Shown in pieces: positions 43,118-51,549 of a stretch of 64,000 bases of DNA. Source of the stretch: Propionicimonas sp020161015 (GTDB lineage Bacteria > Actinomycetota > Actinomycetes > Propionibacteriales > Propionibacteriaceae); the NCBI RefSeq assembly GCF_964266745.1, contig NZ_CAXWGX010000001.1, forward strand, positions 643,009-707,008, in the 5' to 3' direction. Position 1 is the first letter of the stretch, and each line of letters opens with the position of its first letter. A program made the position numbers and the translations under genes. The notes under the pieces were generated by a model. That model was given only the letters and a program-made list of their open reading frames with translations. It was not told where the DNA came from and ran no database searches.

Positions 43118-46057
43118 TCACGCCGTCGGAGGGGTCTGTGCGCCGTCCGGCCCTGGCAGGTGGGAGGCGAGCAGTTCCGCCAGGTGGATGCCCTGAGTTC
43201 CGGCGAGCTGTTCGGCCTGGGTGCGGCAGGAGAACCCGTCGGCCAGGAAGACAGCTTCGGGAGGCGCCTCACGAAGGGCGGGGAGCAGGCCCAGTTCGGC
43301 GACGGCCACCGATACGGCGTAGTGCCCCTTCTCCATGCCGAAGTTGCCGGCCAGGCCGCAGCAGCCCGACAGCGTCTTCACCTGCGCGCCGGCGCCTGTC
43401 AGGAGCGCCGCGTCCGTGTCGAACCCCATGACGGCGTGTTGGTGGCAGTGCGGTTGGGCGATCACGGTCACGCCGTCGAGCGAGGGCGGCTGCCATCGAT
43501 CAGCGGGATCCTGACCGGGCTGTTCGACAAGGAACTCGGCCAGCGTCCTGACCGCGGCGGCCACCTGTGCCGAACGTGGGTCGTCGGGCAGTAACTCGCC
43601 GACGTCGTGCCGCAGGACGGCCGTGCAGGATGGCTCGATGCCGATGATCGGGATACCCGCTTCGGCGAAGGGAGCCAGTAGGTCCAGAGTGCCGCGGAGC
43701 CGCGCTCGGGCTCCGTCCAGCTGTCCGGTGCTGATCCAGGTGAGTCCGCAGCAGGCCGATCCGGAAGGGACGAAGACCTGGTATCCGGCGGCTTCGAGGA
43801 CGCGGATCATCGCGGCGCCCACCTGGGGTGCGAATGCGTCGGTGAACGAGTCCGACCACAGCACGACGGCTGGCTTGCTGCGGACTGCGGCCGCGTGGGT
43901 GACGGCGGCCAGCCGGCGGTCGATGGTGGTCCGCCGCAGGGGGATGGTGGCGAATGCGGGGATGCCGCGACGGCGATCCATGCCACCGACGCTCAGCACG
44001 GCGTTTCGGAGAGCCGGGACCGACAGGAGGGCGTTGACGAGCCTGGGCGCGATTCCGGCGAGGCGTGCCCAGCGGGGCAGTTGGCCGAGCGCGTAGTGGT
44101 TCATCGGCCGGAGCCGACCACGGTAGGCCTGGTTGAGAACCTCCGACTTGTAGGCCGCCATGTCGACCCCGGCCGGACAGTCTGCGCTGCAGGCCTTGCA
44201 CGACAGGCACAGGTCGAGCGACTCCAGGAGCTCCGGCGACCGGAAACCGTTGGTGACCAGGGAGCCGTTGGTCATCTCCTGCAACACGCGGGCACGGCCG
44301 CGGGTGGAGTGCGTCTCGTCGCGGGTCGCCCGGAACGAGGGGCACATGAAACCGCCGGCGGAGCTGTCGGCGCGGCACTTGCTGACTCCGACGCACCGAT
44401 GCACGGCACGGGTGAGGTCGCCCTCGTCCTCGCGAAGAGCGATCCCGGCTGGGCGCGCACTGAGCGGGAACGGCTTCGCGGCCGGCCGGCGCAGCGAGGC
44501 GTCGACCGGGTCGGGTCGCACGATCACACCTGGGTTGAGGATGTCGTGCGGGTCGAAGACGTTCTTGAAGGCGGCAAAGGCGGCGACGGCGTCCGGGGAG
44601 TACATCCGGGGCAGGAGCTCGCTCCGCGCGCGCCCGTCCCCGTGTTCGCCGGACAGCGAGCCGCCATGCCGGGCGACCAGGTCAGCGGCGTCGAGGAGGA
44701 AGGGCCGCAGCCGCTGGGGCCGGTCGGCCAGGGGAAGGTCGAGGCGGACATGGACACATCCGTCCCCGAAGTGGCCGAAGGGTAGTCCGTCGATCCCGTG
44801 CTGCTTCATCAGCGCGTCGAACTCGCGCAGGTAGGCGCCGAGCCGCTCCGGTGGCACGGCGGCGTCCTCCCAGCCGGGCCACGCCTGGCGGCCGTCGGCG
44901 GTGCGACCGGCGAGCCCGGCTCCGTCCTCGCGGATCCGCCAGAGGCGGGAGGCCACGGGGCCGTCCGCGACCACGATCAGGTCCTGGGTGCCGGCGTCAC
45001 GGGCCAGCGCGAGGGCCGCCGCGTGCGCCTCCTCGGTCGTGGCGCCGCCCACCTCGACGAAGAGCCAACCGCCGCCGCGGGGCAGTTCCGGCACGGCGTG
45101 CGGCCCCTTGTGTCGGCGCACCACGTCGACCAGCCTGGCGTCGATACCTTCGACGGCGAGGGGGTGATGACCCAGCATGCCGGGGACGGCGTCGGCGGCC
45201 TCGGACATGCCTGCGTACCCGAGCACCGCGATCGCACGCGCGGCGGGCGGCTCGACCAACCGTACGGTGGCGCCGAGCACGACTGCGCAGGTGCCTTCGG
45301 TGCCGACCAAGGCCTTGGCGAGGTTGCCTCCCCGCTCGGGAAGCAGGTGATCAAGCGAGTAGCCGGATACCTGCCGGACGATGCGACCCAGCTCGGTGCG
45401 TATGGTGCCGAGGTGGGCGGTGACGACTTCCTGCAGGCCGGGTACGGACGATACCCCGCGGCCTGGTCTGTCCTCGCCGACTCTGTCTGCGCCGGCGGTG
45501 AAGCGGCGGCCGAGGCCGTCGACGATGTCGAGCTCGATGACGTTGTCGGCGGTGCGGCCGTAGGAGATGGCATGCGATCCGCAGGCGTTGTTGCCGATCA
45601 TGCCGCCGAGGGTGCACCGCGCATGGGTGGACGGGTCGGGCCCGAAGCGCAACCCGTGCGGCGCCGCCGCGGCCTGCAGGTCGTCCAGGATGACGCCCGG
45701 TTGCACGAGCGCCGTCCGTGACGCGGGATCGATGTCGAGCACCCGGTTGAAGGACAGACTGGTGTCGAGGACGATGCCGGGCCCGACCGCATTCCCAGCG
45801 ACGGAGGTGCCGGCCCCGCGCATGGTGAGCGGCACGCTCGACTCCTTTGCCACCTCCACCGCGGCGAGGACGTCGTCGGTGTCGTTGGGGAACACCACCA
45901 CCTGCGGGACGACCCGGTAGTTCGACGCGTCGGTGGAGTACTCGGCCCTGCGGAGGGTGGAGTCCTCGACCGGTCCGCCCACCGCTTTCCGCAATCGGTG
46001 GACAAGGTCGGTGGTGGCGTTGTCGAGGTTGCTCGTGCGGGGAGCTGTCGTGGTCAT
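43118..46057 (-). CDS. FAD- and Fe-S-containing 2-hydroxy-acid dehydrogenase (GlcD-GlcF type fusion)
   Basis: This 979-residue protein joins a flavin dehydrogenase with an electron-transfer module. Residues about 35-530 are a FAD_binding_4/FAD-oxidase C pair (PLTMRGAGTSVAGNAVGPG, LGGMIGNNACGSH, LVGTEGTCAVVLG). A ferredoxin-like site CLSCKACSADCPAG lies near 617-630, and two cysteine-rich CCG modules near 767 (GSACCGL) and 896 (SGCCGLAGNFG). The family oxidises D-lactate, glycolate or related 2-hydroxy acids and passes electrons to the respiratory chain at the membrane surface. It lies between the zinc dehydrogenase and aldolase genes of locus C. Confidence 0.9.
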   Translation of the reverse strand: MTTTAPRTSNLDNATTDLVHRLRKAVGGPVEDSTLRRAEYSTDASNYRVVPQVVVFPNDTDDVLAAVEVAKESSVPLTMRGAGTSVAGNAVGPGIVLDTSLSFNRVLDIDPASRTALVQPGVILDDLQAAAAPHGLRFGPDPSTHARCTLGGMIGNNACGSHAISYGRTADNVIELDIVDGLGRRFTAGADRVGEDRPGRGVSSVPGLQEVVTAHLGTIRTELGRIVRQVSGYSLDHLLPERGGNLAKALVGTEGTCAVVLGATVRLVEPPAARAIAVLGYAGMSEAADAVPGMLGHHPLAVEGIDARLVDVVRRHKGPHAVPELPRGGGWLFVEVGGATTEEAHAAALALARDAGTQDLIVVADGPVASRLWRIREDGAGLAGRTADGRQAWPGWEDAAVPPERLGAYLREFDALMKQHGIDGLPFGHFGDGCVHVRLDLPLADRPQRLRPFLLDAADLVARHGGSLSGEHGDGRARSELLPRMYSPDAVAAFAAFKNVFDPHDILNPGVIVRPDPVDASLRRPAAKPFPLSARPAGIALREDEGDLTRAVHRCVGVSKCRADSSAGGFMCPSFRATRDETHSTRGRARVLQEMTNGSLVTNGFRSPELLESLDLCLSCKACSADCPAGVDMAAYKSEVLNQAYRGRLRPMNHYALGQLPRWARLAGIAPRLVNALLSVPALRNAVLSVGGMDRRRGIPAFATIPLRRTTIDRRLAAVTHAAAVRSKPAVVLWSDSFTDAFAPQVGAAMIRVLEAAGYQVFVPSGSACCGLTWISTGQLDGARARLRGTLDLLAPFAEAGIPIIGIEPSCTAVLRHDVGELLPDDPRSAQVAAAVRTLAEFLVEQPGQDPADRWQPPSLDGVTVIAQPHCHQHAVMGFDTDAALLTGAGAQVKTLSGCCGLAGNFGMEKGHYAVSVAVAELGLLPALREAPPEAVFLADGFSCRTQAEQLAGTQGIHLAELLASHLPGPDGAQTPPTA

Positions 46058-46112
46058 CTTCTCAGGGCCTTGTTCCGGCGAGGGGATGGAGCGGTCGCGG
46101 GTGCGCGGTCGC

Positions 46113-47102
46113 CTACTCCGCTCGTGCCGCGCCCGCCCCGGTCCAGGCGTCGACCGAGATGAGCACCTTGCCGCGATCCGGTCGCGGGTTCACGAACGCA
46201 GTCTCGAATGCGGTGTGGGCCTCCTGCACCGGGACCACGTCAGTAACGATCGCGCCGAGGTCGGGGTGGTCGACGAGGAAGTTCTCTGCGCGGGGCAGGT
46301 ATGTCAGCCAGTGCGGCTGGACGTTGGCCACCATCGTCAGGCACTTGCGGAAGAACCGCTTGAACTTGAACGGGTAGATGTCGTCATCGGGCACCCCGAA
46401 GAACAGGGCCGTGCCCCGGTAGGCGGTGGCCTCGATCGCGGTGTTGACGACCTCAAGGTCGTGTCCCACCGCTTCGACGACGATGTCGAACTCCTGCCCC
46501 TCGGCCGGGATGTGCCCGATCGAGTCGAAGAGTTCGGTGAACGGAGCCCCGGTGCGGTCGGCAAGGTCGAACCCCGCCAGGGACGCCACACCCATCGAGC
46601 GAAGCACGTAGCCGAAGCTGATGCCGATCGGGCCGAGGCCGAGCACCGCGGCATTCTTTCCGGTGACGTCGCCGAGCCGGTCGAGTGCGGCGAGGACCGT
46701 GGCGAGCGGCTGGGCGAGGATCACGGTCTGCATCGGCAGGTCGGAGGTGAGCACGTGCGTCTTGAAGATCGGAGCATGGAACAACTCCCCCAGTCCGGCG
46801 TCGCGGTTGGGGATGGCGATGACCCTCTTGCCGACCAGCGACTGGTCGCCCGAGGACCTCACCACCGTGCCGACGCACTCGTGCGTCGGAAAGCCGACTG
46901 GGCGCTCGCCGATCTTGTCCACGCCGTGGATGAAGCCGGGCTTGTCGCTGCCACAGATGCCGGCCAGCTCGAGCCTCACCTCGACCTCATCGGGGCCGAG
47001 GTCGCCGGGCGAGGGGACCTCCACGTTCTGGAGGATCTGCGGCCCGAGGAGTTGCACCGACTTGATCCATCCTTGGCGACTGGACACCGTTGTTCCCTTC
47101 AT
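46113..47102 (-). CDS. Zinc-binding alcohol/sugar dehydrogenase (MDR family)
   Basis: This 329-residue protein has an N-terminal GroES-like domain with the catalytic-zinc residues LAGICGSDKPG (Cys) and GFPTHECVGTV (His-Glu), then a Rossmann domain (AAVLGLGPIGISFGYV). The four cysteines that bind structural zinc in many relatives are absent. The nearest functional analogues are glucose and polyol dehydrogenases. The ATG at 47102 lies 21 bp after a strong GntR-type palindrome; it heads the operon adh, FAD/Fe-S protein, aldolase. Confidence 0.85.
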   Translation of the reverse strand: MKGTTVSSRQGWIKSVQLLGPQILQNVEVPSPGDLGPDEVEVRLELAGICGSDKPGFIHGVDKIGERPVGFPTHECVGTVVRSSGDQSLVGKRVIAIPNRDAGLGELFHAPIFKTHVLTSDLPMQTVILAQPLATVLAALDRLGDVTGKNAAVLGLGPIGISFGYVLRSMGVASLAGFDLADRTGAPFTELFDSIGHIPAEGQEFDIVVEAVGHDLEVVNTAIEATAYRGTALFFGVPDDDIYPFKFKRFFRKCLTMVANVQPHWLTYLPRAENFLVDHPDLGAIVTDVVPVQEAHTAFETAFVNPRPDRGKVLISVDAWTGAGAARAE

Positions 47103-47123
47103 GATCGCTTCAATCTCGACTGA

Positions 47124-47137
47124 TATTATCGATAATA
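47124..47137. promoter_or_regulatory. GntR-type operator 3 (zinc dehydrogenase operon)
   Basis: TATTATCGATAATA is a perfect 14-bp palindrome just upstream of the dehydrogenase start. A weaker relative, ATTATTGATAAA, lies at about 47258-47269. Confidence 0.75.
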
Positions 47138-47320
47138 AACGCCCGTTGCAAAGCCGCCCCTCAGGAGCCTTTTTCCCCGCATTTCTGCTGGATCCCAACG
47201 ATTGACCTGCGGGGAACGGGAATTAGCCCTAACGGTCGGCTCCGCGGAGACCACGGATTATTGATAAATTTAGCGCCATCGCTCCACGTGCGGGAGCCCG
47301 CAGACGCGAGGCGTCTGCGA

Positions 47321-48661
47321 CTAGCAGGCTTGCGAGCGGCGGTACAGCGATGCAGCCTCCGGATTGGCCGTGGGCGAATCGACAACCGGCCAGACCACGT
47401 GTCGAGAGGCGATAGCATCCGTCGATCGGAGGCCAAGGAGCTGCAGCCCGCGCTGGAACTCGTCGCGCAGGATTTCGACGGCGCGCTCCACTCCCCGCTC
47501 TCCGGCGGCCATGATCCCGTACAGGTAGGCCCGTCCGATCATCACGGCGTCGGCGCCGGCAGCTCGGGCCGCGATGATGTCCTGGCCGTGCATGATGCCG
47601 CCATCGACCATCACGGTGGCTCCGGCGCCGACTACCTCGCGGACCGCCGGGAGGACCTCCATGGTGCCCGGGGTGCGGTCGAGTTGGCGTCCGCCGTGGT
47701 TGGAGATGATCACGCCGTCGGCGCCGTACTCCATCATGCGGCCGGCGTCGGCGGGGTTGACGATGCCCTTCACCAGGAGCTTGTGCGGCCAGTGGCTGCG
47801 GAGCCAGGTCAGCGCCTCGTAGTTGAGGTTGGGGTCGAAGAGGAGCTTCGCGACCTCCATGTTGGTGCCCGGGAAGTCACGGACGGATGCGAACTCGACA
47901 GGCGGGGTGGTCAGCTTGTTCAGCCACCAGTAGGGGAAGCGGGCCATGTTGAAGAACGTCTTCATAGTCAGGGCCGGCGGGATCGCTAGGCCGTTGCGAA
48001 CGTCCTTGGGACGGAACCCGCCGACGGCACAGTCGATTGTTAGCACGAGGGTCGTGGCGCCGACCTCGAGCGCCTTGTCGAGGATTTCGGTGTTCAGCGA
48101 TTGGTTGTTGGTCATGTACATCTGGAACCAGTTGTCGCCGTGCGGTGCGGCTGCGGCGACCGTCTCGTAGTCAGTGGTGCCGAGCAGCGAGAGCGCGTAC
48201 GGGAGGTTGTTTCGCTCGGCGACTCTGGCGACCGCGATCTCGCCCTCGTGGTGCATCATCCGGGTGAACCCGGTTGGTGCGAACACCACGGGGAATCCGA
48301 TGCGCCGGCCGAGGAGCTCAGTGGATAGGTCTGGGTCCGACACCTCGTGAAGGAGGTTGGGCATGAACCTGGCCGTGTCGAAGACGGCTTTGTTGCGTCG
48401 CTGGCTCACCTCGTAGTCGGCCCCACCGTCCACGTAGTCGAAGACCGATCGCGGGGTGGTCCGCCGGCTGATCTGCCGCAGGTCCTCGATCGTGATCGCT
48501 GCCTCCAGCCGCCTCTGCACGGGGTCAAGTGTCGGGCTCTTGAACTGGAGCAGCGCGCGGAGGTCGGAAGGGCGCGGGAGCTGTCGCTGCACGTGAGCCT
48601 TGTCTCCGCCGGTCGTCTTCGGGGCGGGACGGTGCTCTTCCTTCAGCTTTGCGCTGTTCAT
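47321..48661 (-). CDS. FMN-dependent alpha-hydroxy-acid oxidase/dehydrogenase (LldD type)
   Basis: This 446-residue TIM-barrel flavoprotein oxidises L-2-hydroxy acids such as L-lactate to 2-keto acids. It has SVFDYVDGGADYE near the start, FPVVFAPTGFTRMMHHEGE, VLTIDCAVGG, and the active-site and FMN segments GVIISNHGGRQLD and VDGGIMHGQDIIAARAAGADAVMIGRA. It is the last gene downstream of the dipeptide-type importer and complements the D-type hydroxy-acid dehydrogenase of the neighbouring operon. Confidence 0.9.
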   Translation of the reverse strand: MNSAKLKEEHRPAPKTTGGDKAHVQRQLPRPSDLRALLQFKSPTLDPVQRRLEAAITIEDLRQISRRTTPRSVFDYVDGGADYEVSQRRNKAVFDTARFMPNLLHEVSDPDLSTELLGRRIGFPVVFAPTGFTRMMHHEGEIAVARVAERNNLPYALSLLGTTDYETVAAAAPHGDNWFQMYMTNNQSLNTEILDKALEVGATTLVLTIDCAVGGFRPKDVRNGLAIPPALTMKTFFNMARFPYWWLNKLTTPPVEFASVRDFPGTNMEVAKLLFDPNLNYEALTWLRSHWPHKLLVKGIVNPADAGRMMEYGADGVIISNHGGRQLDRTPGTMEVLPAVREVVGAGATVMVDGGIMHGQDIIAARAAGADAVMIGRAYLYGIMAAGERGVERAVEILRDEFQRGLQLLGLRSTDAIASRHVVWPVVDSPTANPEAASLYRRSQAC

Positions 48662-48725
48662 GTCAGTTCTTCTTTCGGGTTTCTTGGTCTGACTGCTGCG
48701 GCCACCGGTTGCGCGGGTGTGCCGG

Positions 48726-48947
48726 CTAGTTGGGGGGAGTGTTCATGTAGTCTGCGGGCCGGGTGATGTCGGTGGAGAACACGTCTGGGAGGAACACGAT
48801 CGCCGCTGCGCTCAGGCTCCAGGTCATGTGCGACACGAAGTGTGTGAACATTCGCCGTCGCGCCTCCCGGTTGGCGTACCGATGCGGGCCGCCCTGAGGT
48901 TGCTGCGCCTCGCCTTCTCCACTCGTACGAGACATCTGCCTAGTCAT
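48726..48947 (-). CDS. Small predicted membrane protein
   Basis: This 73-residue protein has a polar, Ser/Gln-rich N-terminus, a basic patch (NREARRRMFTHFVSH) and one hydrophobic segment (TWSLSAAAIVFLPDVF). AAGGA lies seven bases before the ATG at 48947, supporting translation; an ATG 15 bases upstream lacks such a site. It sits between the importer's binding-protein gene and the hydroxy-acid oxidase gene. No family was recognised. Confidence 0.55.
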   Translation of the reverse strand: MTRQMSRTSGEGEAQQPQGGPHRYANREARRRMFTHFVSHMTWSLSAAAIVFLPDVFSTDITRPADYMNTPPN

Positions 48948-49054
48948 TCCCTCGTCCTTCATGTTCGGTTCGGCTCGATCGCCTCATTCCGGGTTCCATC
49001 AGCGAGTAAGTGGTGCGCAGGTCGTGCAGGGCCGGCCCGCGCACCACTCTGGGG

Positions 49055-50632
49055 TCACTTCACTGGTGCCACGGTCCAGCCGAGGTCAACGACCGGGTTC
49101 TGGGTCGTGATGTAGACCCCGGTGATCTTCTTCTGGTCGTAGATCGTCACCTGCTGGCGGATGTAGACCGCACTCAGGAGGGCCTGGTCGGCCTGGGCGC
49201 GATGCCAGGCGGCGAAGTAGGCGTCGGTTTTGGCCTGGTCGCTCGCTGCCGCAGCGGTCTCGAGTGACTTGTTGATGTCGGCGTCCTGGTAGTTCCACGC
49301 GTTGTACTGCGTGGCTCCTCCGTTGAAGAAGCTGCGCGACTGGATGTAGGTCGGCAGCGACCCGTAGTTGAAGGCGGACACCGGATACTTCTTGGCGAGT
49401 ACGTCGGTGGTCAGCTGGCCGAGGTCGGTGTAGGTCTGGAGGTTGGCCTTGATGCCGAGTTGCGCCCAGGACTGCACTACGGCCTGTGCCATCAGGTTGG
49501 TGTTGTTGGCCGCCGGGGTGGACATGTCGAAGCTGAAGCCGCCGGCGTAGCCCGCCTCGGTGAGCAGCTGCTTCGCCTTGGCCATGTCGTAGGTGAAGAT
49601 GCTGTCGTCGGCCCCGGTGTAACCGTCCTGGCCCTTCAGAATGAGAGACGGGCTGGGATCGGAGAAGCCGCCGAAGACCGCCTTCGAGATGGCGCTGCGG
49701 TCGATCGCATACATCATCGCCTGGCGGACCTTCGGGTCCTTCAGAGCGGGCACGGTGGTGCCGGAACGATCCGAGATCAGGATCCCCGAGATACCGAACG
49801 GAGCGGTGGCCACCGTCAGTCCCGCGGCCTTGGCCGCAGTGGCCGTGGGCTGGTTGCCGCTGAACAGGTCAGCCGACCCGCTCTGCACTGCCTGGAGGGC
49901 TGCATTGGCGTCCGCGACCACCTTGATGACGATCTTGGTGTACTTGATCTTGGACTGGTCCCAGTAGTTCTTGTTCGGAACGTAGGTGTAGGTCGCGTTC
50001 GCAACGGTCTGGGCCGGATCCAGCATGTAAGGGCCGGCGCCGAAGGTGGCAGTCTTGAGCTTCGCCGGGTCGCTGGCCGCCTCAGACGAGACCACCGAGC
50101 CGACAAGCAGCCGCTGGGACAGCAGGTAAGGAAGGGCATCGTTGGGCGTCTTGTTCTTGATGACCACGGTGGTGTCGTCCTGGGCGGTGACCGAGTCGAT
50201 CGCGCCCATCCAGTTCGGGCCGTTCACGCCCTTAGTGCGTGCATAGTTCAGGGAGTCGGCCACATCCTGCGCCGTGAGCGCCGAGCCGTCGGAGAACTTG
50301 ACCCCTCCGCGCACCTTGAGCTCGAACGTGGTGTTCGTCTTGTCGGTGTACTTCCACTCGGTGGCCAGGTCGGGCGCGATCTTGCCGTCCTTGTCGATCC
50401 GGGTGAGGGAGTCGTACGCCACGTTGATGTACATGTTGTTGATCTGGTCGACCGACTGCAGCATCGGGTCAAGGCTCGTCGGCGGCGCGCTCGCGGCGAT
50501 GGTCAGCACCGGGCCGCTGGACCCACCGCTGCCCGCTCCGGCACAGCCCGTCACGGCGAGTGCCGCGGAGACACCCACCACTACCGCCGCCAACCCCAGC
50601 CGGGCGGGCTTGCGATCACGGATCGGAAACAT
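49055..50632 (-). CDS. ABC transporter substrate-binding lipoprotein, dipeptide/oligosaccharide class (SBP_bac_5)
   Basis: This 525-residue protein has a signal peptide with lipobox VTGC (Cys30), then the family features SLDPMLQSVDQINNMYIN, VKFSDGSALTAQDVADSLNYA, and FGAGPYMLD. The class imports peptides, nickel, oligosaccharides and some sugar acids. Among enzymes of carbohydrate and hydroxy-acid metabolism, a carbohydrate ligand is more likely than a peptide. Confidence 0.9.
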   Translation of the reverse strand: MFPIRDRKPARLGLAAVVVGVSAALAVTGCAGAGSGGSSGPVLTIAASAPPTSLDPMLQSVDQINNMYINVAYDSLTRIDKDGKIAPDLATEWKYTDKTNTTFELKVRGGVKFSDGSALTAQDVADSLNYARTKGVNGPNWMGAIDSVTAQDDTTVVIKNKTPNDALPYLLSQRLLVGSVVSSEAASDPAKLKTATFGAGPYMLDPAQTVANATYTYVPNKNYWDQSKIKYTKIVIKVVADANAALQAVQSGSADLFSGNQPTATAAKAAGLTVATAPFGISGILISDRSGTTVPALKDPKVRQAMMYAIDRSAISKAVFGGFSDPSPSLILKGQDGYTGADDSIFTYDMAKAKQLLTEAGYAGGFSFDMSTPAANNTNLMAQAVVQSWAQLGIKANLQTYTDLGQLTTDVLAKKYPVSAFNYGSLPTYIQSRSFFNGGATQYNAWNYQDADINKSLETAAAASDQAKTDAYFAAWHRAQADQALLSAVYIRQQVTIYDQKKITGVYITTQNPVVDLGWTVAPVK

Positions 50633-50700
50633 CTTGATTCCTCCTCTTCCTAGCCGACGGATTTCGGCTGGGGCTCTTGGTTTGTTGTGAATATCGGTGT

Positions 50701-51549
50701 CTAGCTCGTTGCGAGTACTGCGTTCTGGGAGTTCATGAGCTCGATCCATGCCTTTCGGCGTTCGTGCTGGATGACGGGGTCCGGATGGGGTACCGCCGCT
50801 AGCAGCTTCTTGGTGTAGTCCTCCTTGGGGGAGGTGTAGACGTCTTCGGTGACGCCGGACTCGACGATGCGGCCCGCGCTCATCACGACGACGCGTTCGC
50901 ACAGGACCCGGACGACCGCCAGGTCGTGGGCGATGAACAGGTAGGTGACCCCTGTCTCCTCCTGCTCCTTCAGGAACAGGTTCATGATGTGGGCCTGCAC
51001 CGAGAGGTCGAGGGCCGAGACCGGCTCGTCGCAGATCACCAGCCGGGGGCTGGGCATGAACGCTCGCGCAATGGCGATGCGCTGCCGCTGGCCGCCGGAG
51101 AAGTTGCCAGGCAGCTTCTCCAGCGCTGCCCGATCCAAGCCGACCCGCTCCAGCAGCACGCCGGCCCTCTCGGCCGCTTGGGCCTTGCTCATCTGGTGGT
51201 TCGTCACTAACGGCTCGGTGAGGATGTCGCGGATCTTCTTGGCTTCGTTCAGCGAGCTGCGCGGGTCTTGGAACACCACCTGGATGCTCTGCGAAATCTT
51301 CTGGCGCTCGCGACGAGTAAGGCGCGTGATGTCGCGGCCGTCGAAGGTGATCGTGCCCGCCGTCGCCTCTGCCAAGCCCAGGATCGCCCGGCCGACGGTC
51401 GACTTGCCCGAGCCGGATTCGCCTACGATGCCCAGCGCTTCGCCCTCGTTGACCGAGAAGTTGATGTGCTGCACGGCGGTGAAGTGGCCGCGGGTGAGCT
51501 TGTAGGTGACCTCGAGGTCGTGGACCTCGAGGAGTGGCGTGACGGTCAT
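50701..51549 (-). CDS. ABC transporter ATP-binding protein (DppF/OppF type)
   Basis: This 282-residue ATPase has GESGSGKST at 43-51, the Q-loop VVFQDPRSSLNE, the signature FSGGQRQRIAIARA and Walker B LVICDEPVSALD. The extra C-terminal oligopeptide/dipeptide domain is present (TSPKEDYTKKLLAAVPHPDP). It overlaps the upstream fusion gene by ATGA and is the second ATPase of the importer. Confidence 0.93.
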   Translation of the reverse strand: MTVTPLLEVHDLEVTYKLTRGHFTAVQHINFSVNEGEALGIVGESGSGKSTVGRAILGLAEATAGTITFDGRDITRLTRRERQKISQSIQVVFQDPRSSLNEAKKIRDILTEPLVTNHQMSKAQAAERAGVLLERVGLDRAALEKLPGNFSGGQRQRIAIARAFMPSPRLVICDEPVSALDLSVQAHIMNLFLKEQEETGVTYLFIAHDLAVVRVLCERVVVMSAGRIVESGVTEDVYTSPKEDYTKKLLAAVPHPDPVIQHERRKAWIELMNSQNAVLATS

